Positions 1 through 8,623 of a stretch of 33,371 bases of DNA are shown here, piece after piece; within the stretch, counting starts at the first letter, position 1, and every line of letters starts with the position of its first letter. The notes under the pieces were generated by a model. That model did not search any database. It saw only the letters and a list, made by a program, of their open reading frames with translations, and was not told the DNA's origin. This stretch comes from Oscillospiraceae bacterium. Lineage in GTDB: Bacteria; Bacillota_A; Clostridia; Oscillospirales; Oscillospiraceae. The translations under genes were made by a program, and so were the position numbers. The DNA is taken from contig JAGAFT010000151.1 in NCBI GenBank assembly GCA_017627975.1, positions 1 to 33,371 on the forward strand, given 5' to 3'.

Positions 1-2
1 AC

Positions 3-383
3 AACGCCATTTACGGCATGACCGGCGGCCAGATGGCCCCGACCACCCTGGTCGGCCAGAAGACCACCACCTCTCCCTACGGCCGTGACGAGGCCTGGTG
101 CGGCGCGCCGATCAAGATGTCCGAGATGCTCTCCGAGGTGCCCGGTTCCTACTACATCGAGCGCTGCGCGGTGAACACCAACGCGAACATCCTCAAGACC
201 AAGAAGGCAATCAAGAAAGCGTTCGAGTATCAGCTGGATGGCAAGGGCTTCTGCATGATCGAGGTTCTGTCCACCTGCCCGACGAACTGGGGTCTGAGCC
301 CGGTCGAGGCCATGAAGTGGCTGGAAGAGAACATGATCCCCTACTATCCACTGGGTGTGAAGAAAGACAAGGGGGCTGAATAA
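3..383 (+). CDS. korB: 2-oxoacid:ferredoxin oxidoreductase, beta subunit (3' part only)
   Basis: This is the C-terminal 126 residues of a thiamine-pyrophosphate-binding beta subunit; the gene starts before the window and stops at TAA 381-383. The reading frame is open from the first bases (NAIYGMTGGQMAPTT), a stretch typical of the TPP/Mg-binding region of KorB/VorB-type enzymes, followed by SPYGRD and the conserved tail with CPTNWGLSP. These enzymes oxidise a 2-oxoacid (2-oxoglutarate or branched-chain 2-oxoacids) to the acyl-CoA in the cytoplasm and pass electrons to ferredoxin. The gamma subunit gene begins two bases after the stop, so the two are co-transcribed. The exact substrate (2-oxoglutarate versus 2-oxoisovalerate) cannot be decided from this fragment, so the symbol is provisional. 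The family call is firm. Confidence 0.88.
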   Translation, partial: NAIYGMTGGQMAPTTLVGQKTTTSPYGRDEAWCGAPIKMSEMLSEVPGSYYIERCAVNTNANILKTKKAIKKAFEYQLDGKGFCMIEVLSTCPTNWGLSPVEAMKWLEENMIPYYPLGVKKDKGAE

Positions 384-385
384 TC

Positions 386-928
386 ATGATGAAACAGTAT
401 GTTTTCGCGGGCTTCGGCGGACAGGGAATGCTGCTCATCGGCAAGTTCCTTGCCATGGCCAATATGCTTGACGGCAAGCATGTGTCCTGGCTTCCCTCCT
501 ACGGCCCCGAGATGCGCGGCGGTACGGCCAACTGCTCCGTCGTCATCTCCGATGAGCCCATCGGCTCGCCCATGGTCGATAACTGCGATGTCCTGATCGC
601 GATGAACCTGCCCTCTCTGGACAAGTTCGAGCACACGGTCAAGCCCGGCGGCCTGATCGTCGTCAACTGCTCCATCATCGACCGCAAGGTGCAGCGCGAT
701 GATGTCCGTGTGGTCTACTGTGACGCCGCTCACATTGCCGAAAATGTGAAGAACCCGAAGGGCGCCAACGTCGCGATCCTCGGCGCCATGATGGGTGCGG
801 ATGAAAACTCCGTCTCGGTCGACAAGATGGTCGACGCCATCAAGATTGAGCTCGGCGAGCGCAAGATGAAGTTCCTCGAGGGCAACAAGGCCGCCCTCGC
901 CGCCGGCATGGAGGCCGCCAAGGCCTGA
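386..928 (+). CDS. korC: 2-oxoacid:ferredoxin oxidoreductase, gamma subunit
   Basis: A 180-residue protein matching the usual size of stand-alone gamma (POR/KOR catalytic domain) subunits. The N-terminus carries the glycine-rich signature [15 protein letters not shown] (residues about 8-22), followed by the conserved block [15 protein letters not shown] at about 44-58 and ISDEPIGSP. Family knowledge: this subunit packs against the TPP subunits and takes part in CoA-dependent release of the acyl product. It starts with ATG at 386, two bases after korB stops; a second ATG follows at once and could equally be used. The SD is weak (GGGGGCTG), suggesting translational coupling. A strong hairpin terminator at 971-993 closes the operon. 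Alpha and ferredoxin subunits would lie upstream of the window. Confidence 0.9.
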   Translation: MMKQYVFAGFGGQGMLLIGKFLAMANMLDGKHVSWLPSYGPEMRGGTANCSVVISDEPIGSPMVDNCDVLIAMNLPSLDKFEHTVKPGGLIVVNCSIIDRKVQRDDVRVVYCDAAHIAENVKNPKGANVAILGAMMGADENSVSVDKMVDAIKIELGERKMKFLEGNKAALAAGMEAAKA

Positions 929-970
929 GAAAGATCCGGCGCAGATTCGTAAAGCAGCAAACAATAAAAA

Positions 971-993
971 ACACCGCCCACGGGCGGTGTTTT
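971..993 (+). terminator. Rho-independent terminator of the kor operon
   Basis: Perfect inverted repeat ACACCGCC / GGCGGTGT with a four-base CACG loop, followed by TTTT and preceded by a run of A. It lies 42 bases after korC. The flanking A and T runs would let it work in both directions. Confidence 0.85.
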
Positions 994-1073
994 GCTGTAT
1001 CAGGATCCATGAAGGGACAGATTCAGAATAGAAAAATCAAGAAATAATTGCATTTTTCTATCGAATAAATGTA

Positions 1074-1111
1074 AATCAGCTGCGTTTTTCGATGGAAAAA
1101 CGCAGCTGATT
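1074..1111 (-). terminator. Long palindrome between convergent operons (probable terminator)
   Basis: A perfect 17-base stem (AATCAGCTGCG... paired with ...CGCAGCTGATT) around the loop GATG. It starts 11 bases after the stop of the 893-residue DUF262 gene and faces the kor terminator. On the minus strand it is followed by an A/T-rich stretch rather than a clean T-run, so it may act as a terminator or as a 3' stabilising hairpin. Confidence 0.6.
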
Positions 1112-1121
1112 CATTTCGAGC

Positions 1122-3803
1122 TCATCTCGAGGACTCCCGGATATAGTCCAGCGTCTCCTCCAGGCTTCCGCCGAAGACCGGGGCGGGATCCTCTTCCCGA
1201 TACGCGAGACAGCGCCAGCGCGTCCCGTCCGGGTTTCGGTACAGGATCCGGATCCGGGCGCCGTTTGAATCCTCAAACCAGGCGTACTTCTCCGAACTCT
1301 CCGTGTAGTCGGCATGGTAAAACACCGGCAGGCCTCGCTTCCTTGCCTTCAGAAAGAGCACATAGCTGTAGTATTCCCGGCTGACGGAACCGGTCTGGGT
1401 TCGGGAGAGAAGCAGAATGTCGTCGGGATGATTCATGCGGATAAAGCGCTTTTCGGTCCGGAACACCCACTCGCCCATGGGGTCTGCCGCCTCAGCACCG
1501 GAGAGACGAACCGAGGAAAGAATCTCCGGCATGGTGACAAAGTATTCCTTCCAGCGCTCAACGCCGCGGAAAATCTTCCGTGAAATGATCCGCTGCAGCT
1601 GGGATGCCGCGGGCTGCTTTTCGTCCAGGTCATCCAGAAGCTGCAGAAAAAGCGCTCGCCGGCCGTCGTTTTCCTCCCACAGCAGGCGGCGGAAACCGAA
1701 GTCCCGGTCTTTGCTGTCAAGAAAGCACAGGCGCGTCCTGCCGGATGGCAGCAGGTAGCACTCCTCTCCGCCGTAACAGAGAAGCGCCCGCTGCAGAAGT
1801 GCCGACAGCTCCAGTTCCGGGTGGACTCCGTCCCGGTCAAAAAGAAGCTCGATCCGGCGAAGGCAGCGCAGAAACAGCGCATACTCCTTCCCGTCCGTCG
1901 CGGGTACGGAAAGCGAGGCAGAGGAGAAAACATCCTCGGCCCGGATGCCGGAATACCGGAAAAGCAGGTCGATGCGCCCGCCCAGGAAAGAGCGCCCGGC
2001 GGCCAGGATCGCCTTTTTCCACAGGGGGCTGCTCTGCATGAGAGCGGCTTTGACCGCTTCCTCGGCCAGCTGGGACGCGGGAAAGACGGAGAGCGCCTCC
2101 GGCAGGCGGGGCCAGCGCAGGATCGCTTTCCGGCTGCGCAGCGCAAAACCGCTCTCCACCAGGCAGTCCACGGCGCGGACCATCGCGAAGAAGGCATCGG
2201 CCTGCAGGCTCGAAACGGCGCCGCTCAGGCGGAAGATCAGGCTCAGCCAGCGCGCGAGCGCGGCGCTGTAGCGGAAGCTTCCGTCCGGAAGGGCATAGCG
2301 CAGCAGGAAACGATATTCCGCATAGAGCAGGAGCAGTTCCCGGTATCCGAGTTCCCGGGGATCGGAGGCGATCAGACGGCGGAAAGCAGCCTCTTCATCG
2401 AAAACAGGACCGGGATCAGCGGAGCGCTTCAGAAACGCAAGGCTCCCGGCCCTCTTTTTCCGGCTCGCGAGAAGGTCCAGGAGCGCCCGGATGCGCTGAA
2501 ACGTCCGGACGGTGACCGGCGGCCTCTCGCAGCACAGGCTTTCTACCGTACGGAAACCGTCCCGAAACAGCCGGGAGAAAAACGTATTGTCTCCCTCCCC
2601 CATGAGAGCGGTGAGGACCGCCTCGAGATTTCCCCGGTCGGGGACGGGCTCCAACCCGGTGAGATAATCGGTCAGGATCACGAAACGGAAAAACCGCAGC
2701 ATCGGCCGATCTGTCGTCGGGAAGGGACCGGATTCCCGGTATTCCGGCCTCCAGAACAGCGCGGTCCAGGGACCGTTCAGCTGCCGAAGAAACCACTCGG
2801 AAAAGCCGCTTTCCCCGCTGCCGGCGGCATCGGAAGCCAGAAAGGCCGAGAGTTCGGCCTTGAAGCCCTCAAAAAAGCTCAGAGGCCTGCCCCGGGCGTT
2901 CATTTTGATGTAAGAGGAGTCTGCGAGGCCTGCATCGCCGAGATTCAGAAACAGGAAGGAGACCGGCGGCCTCGCGGAGGTCAGACAGGAGAAAAGCCGT
3001 TCCGTCGTGAGCCCCGCGTCGGCGAGCGTTGTGAGCATCTCCTGCAGAGCGTCGAGCATGACCAGCATGCCCCGGACCGAGAGGCTTTGTTCACAGTCCT
3101 CCGAGAACCAGGCACAGTTTCGAATTTCGGAGGAAATCCATCGGCTCCCGGTACCGAAAGCGGATGTGCTCGGGGCCTGCAGAACGAGTTGACGGCAGAA
3201 GCGGTCGGCAGGCTCCCGGCCTTCATAGTGAAAGCGAAGCAGTGCTTCCCGGACATCGGGATCCGATTCCAGCCGGCCGCTTCGGAAGGCGAGCAGCCAG
3301 TGCAGCAGGAAGAGCGTGGTCAGACGCTGCTGCCCATCCATGGGAATCAGGCCGCGGTCCTGATCCACACTGCCGCAGAGAAAGCCCAGATCCATACCGG
3401 ACCGGAGGCCGGCGGGATCAGAGGCAGCCTCACGGAGGACGTCAGACAGATCGCCCAGAAGCCTCCGGCGGACGGGTTCGGCTTGGGCATCGTGCCGCCC
3501 CTGGACATAATCCCGGTGATGAGCCGGGATGCGGACGGTGAGACCGCGTACCGAGAGCAGACTCCAGAGGCTTTCGCGCGTCGCGGCGGCCGTGGAGAGG
3601 GAGAGCGCCGTGCCGGAAAGGAACCCGTCATCGAGGGCGGGATCCGTAAGGGCCGTGATCGGATCCGATTCCCTCTCCCGGGAAGGGTCTGCGTCCTGCG
3701 CCCCGGTCAGATAGGGGACCCGCGCCTCTGTGGCTTCGGCAGGGCTCACCGGCTCGGCCGTCATGACTTCCGGCAGGGGGCGGGAAGGGTCTTCAGCTTT
3801 CAT
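1122..3803 (-). CDS. DUF262-domain protein, large (893 aa), no HNH domain seen
   Basis: A large cytoplasmic protein with an N-terminal DUF262 (ParB/GmrS-like) fold. The domain begins near residue 85 with IPAHHRDYVQGR, has the hallmark DGQQRLTTLF near residues 154-163, and YIKMNARGRPLSFFEGFK near 292-309. DUF262 is the NTP-binding/hydrolysing half of GmrSD-type modification-dependent restriction enzymes and of BrxU and SspE. The remaining 550 residues have no motif I can name, and I see no DUF1524/HNH signature. The usual Gln of IPxxQRdY is His here. The ATG at 3801-3803 overlaps the upstream gene by 11 bases and has GGAGG eight bases before it, so translation is coupled to the DUF262-DUF1524 gene. 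A defence role in partnership with that gene is inferred, not shown. Confidence 0.8.
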   Translation of the reverse strand: MKAEDPSRPLPEVMTAEPVSPAEATEARVPYLTGAQDADPSRERESDPITALTDPALDDGFLSGTALSLSTAAATRESLWSLLSVRGLTVRIPAHHRDYVQGRHDAQAEPVRRRLLGDLSDVLREAASDPAGLRSGMDLGFLCGSVDQDRGLIPMDGQQRLTTLFLLHWLLAFRSGRLESDPDVREALLRFHYEGREPADRFCRQLVLQAPSTSAFGTGSRWISSEIRNCAWFSEDCEQSLSVRGMLVMLDALQEMLTTLADAGLTTERLFSCLTSARPPVSFLFLNLGDAGLADSSYIKMNARGRPLSFFEGFKAELSAFLASDAAGSGESGFSEWFLRQLNGPWTALFWRPEYRESGPFPTTDRPMLRFFRFVILTDYLTGLEPVPDRGNLEAVLTALMGEGDNTFFSRLFRDGFRTVESLCCERPPVTVRTFQRIRALLDLLASRKKRAGSLAFLKRSADPGPVFDEEAAFRRLIASDPRELGYRELLLLYAEYRFLLRYALPDGSFRYSAALARWLSLIFRLSGAVSSLQADAFFAMVRAVDCLVESGFALRSRKAILRWPRLPEALSVFPASQLAEEAVKAALMQSSPLWKKAILAAGRSFLGGRIDLLFRYSGIRAEDVFSSASLSVPATDGKEYALFLRCLRRIELLFDRDGVHPELELSALLQRALLCYGGEECYLLPSGRTRLCFLDSKDRDFGFRRLLWEENDGRRALFLQLLDDLDEKQPAASQLQRIISRKIFRGVERWKEYFVTMPEILSSVRLSGAEAADPMGEWVFRTEKRFIRMNHPDDILLLSRTQTGSVSREYYSYVLFLKARKRGLPVFYHADYTESSEKYAWFEDSNGARIRILYRNPDGTRWRCLAYREEDPAPVFGGSLEETLDYIRESSR

Positions 3804-5565
3804 GCCCGGTATCCTCCAGATTCAGAAAAGAACAGAGAAAACGGATGATGTCCTCTGTATAGGCTTTTTTGTCGGTTTCACTCCAGATCGGGGAAGCTTC
3901 CGCCCCCGGGAAGTCCTTCATGAAAACCCGCCGGGTGCACAGCGGGATAAAGGTTCCCCGGACGTTTTGCTCCAGGATGACCCTGCGTTTTACGGAAAAG
4001 GGGTCATTCTGGTAGGTGCGGTTGATGAAGCCATCGAGCAGGGTCAGATTGCCGATGGAGTGATCCGGTTCTCCGGCAGCGGGGGCCGCTACGGCATTGA
4101 TATGCTCCAGATCCCAGTTGAGCCGGGAATCGCGGTAGAGTTCAAAGGGAAAGCGGTTTTCCGTCCCGGCAGCCTCCAGCACGGCAAGATTGTAGAGCAG
4201 AAGGACCTGACGGATGCGGTGGGCATCCTTCGGGTACTGCAGTCCCGTAAGCCATTCCCGGAAAGCGGCCGGGGACGCCGGCGCCGTGCCGAAGAGCTCC
4301 CGGCGAATGAGCGCGAGCAGCGTTTCATCAAAACGGTTTTCGGAGAGAGCGGACCGGGCGTCCCGATCGGCCTCTGTCAGATCCGCCGTCAGCTCCGCGG
4401 CCGGACGCAGGGAGGCCGCGGTCAGAAAGCCGATCCGGTGATATCGGGGCGTATCTTCATACCAGGACCGAAGCAGCCGGTAAAGCTTACAGATGCTGTC
4501 CCAGATCTGCGGGACGGCGCTGTCACCGCTGCCTTCTGCCGCCGTCCGGCGCAGAAGCTTCAACCAGGCGGAGAAGACAAAAAACGAAAACCGCTCCCGG
4601 TTGGCCTCTTCCCGGATCGCCCAGGGGGCCCCTTCCGGAACCTGCCGGTCTGCGTCGGAGAGAACGCCGCGGTTGACAAGGAGCGCAAGAACCCGGAGAA
4701 GGAAATCAAGCCGCGTGGGGGAGGAGACAGCGCGGTCCCCACCGCGCCCGCCGGTGAGGAATTTCCAGAACCGGTCGTCCCGGAGCGCTTCCTCCATGTC
4801 ATCCCACCCGGACGCAATGTTTTGCTGCAAGTCCGCCGCGCCCGATGAATCCGGAGCGGACCCGGCCAGCCCGGTTTCCCGCTGCAGAAGAAGCGCCCGG
4901 ATGAGCTCGGCATCCGTCAGAGCGATCTTCCCGGTGTTGAGCTTGGAAAACAGCGCCGCCTGATCTGCGGCGCTGAGGTTCGGAAGCTCATACCAGATGA
5001 GTCGGACCCGGGTGTCGAATGTGTGTTTCAGACTGCCAAGTCCTGCGCGGGCATCAGGGCTTTTCAGAAGCTCGTGCAGCCAGTCCCCGATGCAGCGGTA
5101 GGCCTCCAGAAGATAGTGGCAGTCGATATCGTCCTCAAACTCCGCCATCTCGGCGGCAAAGCGGCCGGCGCCGGCGTATTCCTTCTCGGAAAGCACATCC
5201 AGGCATTCCTGAAGCCGGGGCCTGTCGACATAGCGGAGAGAAAAGGGAAGAAGATTATAGCGGGCGGAGGGTGGCAGCATCCAGGAACAGCAGCAGTAGA
5301 ACAGATACAGGGTCGTGAGACGCTGCTGGCCGTCGATCACAGTCCAGGAACCGTCAGGCGCGGACGTGACGACAAGCGGCTGAAGACAGTAAAAGGCGCC
5401 GCTTTCGGCAGGGTGTGCGAGGGAAAACTCCCGAACATCGTCCAGAAGATCCCGGACTTCGGCCCGGGTCCAGCGAAAGCCCCTCTGGTATCCGGCAATC
5501 GTAAAGCGTGCGCTGTCCTGCTGAAGATGGGCAAGGGTCTTCAGGGTAATCTGTGCATCAGGCAT
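3793..5565 (-). CDS. DUF262-DUF1524 protein, GmrSD-like nuclease (590 aa)
   Basis: Two-domain protein. The N-terminal DUF262 half has IAGYQRGFRWTR (about residues 23-34), IDGQQRLTTLYLFY (about 77-90) and FSKLNTGKIALTDAELIRALLL (about 205-226). The C-terminal DUF1524 half carries the HNH-type core NWDLEHINAV (about 481-490) and IGNLTLL...NRTYQNDPFSVKRRV further on. This is the GmrS+GmrD arrangement; members such as GmrSD cut glucosyl-hydroxymethylcytosine phage DNA, and DUF262 uses NTP hydrolysis to control the nuclease. Length is typical for the fused form. ATG at 5563-5565 is preceded by GGAGATCTCC. It begins only 17 bases after the oppF stop, with no terminator between, so it may be read through from the peptide-transport operon. 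It is followed by an 11-base overlap with the larger DUF262 gene, suggesting a two-protein system. The target is unknown. Confidence 0.88.
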   Translation of the reverse strand: MPDAQITLKTLAHLQQDSARFTIAGYQRGFRWTRAEVRDLLDDVREFSLAHPAESGAFYCLQPLVVTSAPDGSWTVIDGQQRLTTLYLFYCCCSWMLPPSARYNLLPFSLRYVDRPRLQECLDVLSEKEYAGAGRFAAEMAEFEDDIDCHYLLEAYRCIGDWLHELLKSPDARAGLGSLKHTFDTRVRLIWYELPNLSAADQAALFSKLNTGKIALTDAELIRALLLQRETGLAGSAPDSSGAADLQQNIASGWDDMEEALRDDRFWKFLTGGRGGDRAVSSPTRLDFLLRVLALLVNRGVLSDADRQVPEGAPWAIREEANRERFSFFVFSAWLKLLRRTAAEGSGDSAVPQIWDSICKLYRLLRSWYEDTPRYHRIGFLTAASLRPAAELTADLTEADRDARSALSENRFDETLLALIRRELFGTAPASPAAFREWLTGLQYPKDAHRIRQVLLLYNLAVLEAAGTENRFPFELYRDSRLNWDLEHINAVAAPAAGEPDHSIGNLTLLDGFINRTYQNDPFSVKRRVILEQNVRGTFIPLCTRRVFMKDFPGAEASPIWSETDKKAYTEDIIRFLCSFLNLEDTGHES

Positions 5566-5582
5566 GGAGATCTCCGATGGAA

Positions 5583-6540
<958 letters not shown>

Positions 6541-6548
<8 letters not shown>

Positions 6549-7560
6549 CAAGAAGCCTCCCTTCGGCGATCTCCGCCGCCCGGAAGCAGCGCACCGTCTG
6601 CCCGGAGGCCAGCGCGGTCAGTTCCGGCATCCGTTCGGCACATTCAGGGCGGGCGCAGGGACAGCGCGGCCGGAAGCGGCAGCCCTGTGGAATCTGGTTC
6701 AGCAGGGGCACCGTCCCTTCGATGATATAAAGATCCTCCCGTTTGCTGTCGGTGACGGAGGGAATGCTTTTGAGAAGGCCGCGGGTGTAGGGGTGGCAGG
6801 GGTGCTCGAAGAGGGAGAGCACGTCGGCCTCTTCCACAATCTGACCCAGATACATGACCGCAACGCGGCTGCAGGTCTCGGCGACGACGGAGAGGTCGTG
6901 GGTGATGAGAATCACGCCCATGTCCAGCTCCCGGTTCAGATCGACGATCAGCTCCATGATCTGGGCCTGAATCGTGACATCCAGAGCGGTGGTCGGCTCG
7001 TCCGCGATCAGCAGCTTTGGCCGGCAGCTGAGCGCACAGGCGATCATGACGCGCTGCCGCATGCCGCCGGAGAGCTCGTGCGGGTACTGGGAAAAACGCT
7101 TTTCCGGATCCGGAATCCCGACGAGGCGGAGCATCTCAACGGCCTTTTCCTTTGCCTCCGCGCGGGAGAGTTTCCTGCCGTCCGGATTGCGGGTGTGGAT
7201 CCGTATGGATTCCATGATCTGTTCGCCGCAGGTGAAAACCGGATTCAGAGAACTCAGGCTGTCCTGAAAGACCATGGCGATCTTTCCGCCGCGCACGGCC
7301 TGCATCTGCTTCTCCGACAGGCTGAGGAGGTTTTTCCCTTCAAATAGAATCTCACCCTCATACCGGGCGAGACGCTTCTCGTCATAGAGGCGCATGATCG
7401 TCTGGCTGGTGACCGACTTGCCGCAGCCGGACTCGCCCACCAGGCCGAGAATCTCACCGCGCCGTACATGGAAGGAGACGCCCTGCACCGCGGTCATCAG
7501 ACCGCGCTCCGTGCGGAAGCGGGTGGTGAGGTGATTGACTTCAAGAATGTTTTCGGTCAT
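6541..7560 (-). CDS. oppD: Oligopeptide/dipeptide ABC transporter ATPase (OppD/DppD type)
   Basis: A 339-residue ATPase and partner of oppF. Walker A GESGCGKS (residues 42-49), Q-loop VFQD (97-100), signature LSGGMRQR (163-170), Walker B LLIADEP (183-189) and the C-terminal oligo/dipeptide tail [17 protein letters not shown] are visible. ATG at 7558-7560 is preceded by GAGGAAAGC, which lies inside one copy of a 20-base direct repeat (see 7564-7672). Unlike the tight joints elsewhere in this operon, 151 bases separate it from the permease gene, and that gap contains a strong hairpin and a duplicate of the ribosome binding site. This suggests separate control of the ATPase level. Confidence 0.93.
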
Positions 7561-7586
7561 TATGCTTTCCTCAAAAGAATCTGCAA

Positions 7587-7649
7587 TCAGGTATAACAGA
7601 TGCTCTTCTCCCCGCCTGCGGCGGGGAGAAGAGACCGATCGGGAGCCAT
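7587..7649 (-). CDS. Possible 20-aa leader peptide ahead of oppD
   Basis: ATG at 7647-7649 sits behind the same GAGGAAAGC ribosome binding site as oppD (the duplicated copy) and runs 20 codons (MAPDRSLLPAAGGEKSICYT) to TGA at 7587-7589, 26 bases before the oppD start. The hairpin 7603-7633 lies wholly within it, so a translating ribosome would melt the hairpin. It may be a coupling or leader peptide, or simply a by-product of the repeat. There is no homology evidence. Confidence 0.3.
   Translation of the reverse strand: MAPDRSLLPAAGGEKSICYT
7603..7633 (-). promoter_or_regulatory. Intercistronic hairpin between dppC and oppD
   Basis: Perfect 14-base inverted repeat (CTCTTCTCCCCGCC / GGCGGGGAGAAGAG) with a three-base loop and no T-run after it on the minus strand. 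It is more likely an mRNA-stability or processing element than a terminator. It could set different levels of permease and ATPase. Confidence 0.65.
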
Positions 7650-7711
7650 TGAGCTTTCCTCAAAAGAATCTGAGGGATGCGGAGCGGTATTGTACCCCGC
7701 AGAAACGGTCC

Positions 7712-8614
7712 TCAATTGGTATGCGGGTCGAGGATGTCCCGAAGCCCGTCGCCGAAAATGTTGGTGCCCATGACGGCCAGGGCGGTCGCAAGCCCGGGGT
7801 AGACCACCATCCACCAGGCCTTGGTGATAACCTCGCGGCCTTCGGCAAGAATGTTGCCCCAGCTGGGCTGCGGCGCGGGAACCCCGACGCCGAGGAAGCT
7901 CAGCGAGGCCTCGGTGATGATCGCGTCGGCAAAGTTGAAGGAGGCCTGCACTACCACCGCCGGAAGAATGTTCGGCGCGATGTGCCGCCAGATGATGCGG
8001 AAGGAGGAGGCCCCCTGAGAGCGGAGCGCTTCGATGTAGGTCTGCTCCTTGACCACCAGGGCGGCGGAGCGGGAGATGCGCGCCATGCGGGGGATGTAAA
8101 CGATGCTGAGGGCGAGAATGACGTTGACAAGACTCTGCCCCAGCACTGCCATCAGGGCGATGGCAAGCAGAATGGAAGGAATGGCACTGAGGCCGTCGCA
8201 GATCCGCATCAGAACGTTGTCGATGGCCTTGTAGTAGCAGGCATAGAGGCCGATGATCATGCCGAAGAGCATGGAGCACAGGCTCGAGGAGACGCCGACG
8301 ATCATGGAGACCCTTGCGCCGTAGATGATCCGGCTCAGAAGGTCCCGGCCAAGCTTGTCCGCCCCGAGAAGATACCCTGCCGTGCCGGGTTTGGCAAAGC
8401 GGTTGGCAACGGTCTGGGCCAGGGGGTCCGCCGGAGCCAGAAGGGGCGCAAACACGGCGAGCAGCACCATGACCAGGATGATCAGAGCGCCGGCAACGGC
8501 GTGGCCGTTCCGGAAGAAGCGCCGGATGTTGAGGCGCCTCTGCTCGCGAAGCAGTTCACGCCGGCGCTCGGAAAGCCGGCTGCGGTCGGCGGAAGAGAGA
8601 GAATACTCCGTCAT
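7712..8614 (-). CDS. dppC: Peptide ABC transporter permease (DppC/OppC type)
   Basis: A 300-residue inner-membrane permease. It has a basic N-terminal tail, a first membrane helix near residues 38-62 (AGALIILVMVLLAVFAPLL), the OppC-type N-terminal region, then five more helices and the EAA loop YIEALRSQGASSFRIIWRHIAPN near residues 190-212 that docks onto the ATPases. DppC and DppB form the channel of the importer. ATG at 8612-8614 follows the dppB stop by nine bases, with GAGGT as ribosome binding site. The protein ends ILDPHTN, the usual DP-rich end of the family. Assigning it to dipeptides rather than longer peptides or nickel is by operon context only. Confidence 0.92.
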   Translation of the reverse strand: MTEYSLSSADRSRLSERRRELLREQRRLNIRRFFRNGHAVAGALIILVMVLLAVFAPLLAPADPLAQTVANRFAKPGTAGYLLGADKLGRDLLSRIIYGARVSMIVGVSSSLCSMLFGMIIGLYACYYKAIDNVLMRICDGLSAIPSILLAIALMAVLGQSLVNVILALSIVYIPRMARISRSAALVVKEQTYIEALRSQGASSFRIIWRHIAPNILPAVVVQASFNFADAIITEASLSFLGVGVPAPQPSWGNILAEGREVITKAWWMVVYPGLATALAVMGTNIFGDGLRDILDPHTN

Positions 8615-8623
8615 AGGCGTACC

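Larger units (their letters stand above)
7564..7672 (-). repeat. 20-base direct repeat pair (7564-7583 and 7653-7672) carrying a ribosome binding site
   Basis: Two identical 20-base copies, 89 bases apart, flank the hairpin at 7603-7633. On the minus strand each copy ends in TTTTGAGGAAAGC, and each is followed three bases later by ATG. The downstream copy serves oppD; the upstream copy opens a 20-codon reading frame. The arrangement looks like a duplicated translation-initiation region, or target-site duplication around a small palindromic insertion. Confidence 0.8.

Noticed and set aside
1821..3848. 675-codon plus-strand open frame opposite the large DUF262 gene
   Set aside because: It lies antisense to a gene with clear DUF262 motifs, shows low-complexity Gln/Gly/Arg/Pro-rich translation without family signature, and has no ribosome site. 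It is a shadow caused by GC-rich third positions.
6549..6551. TTG as start codon of oppF
   Set aside because: An ATG follows immediately with GGGAGG at ideal distance, so TTG is not needed.
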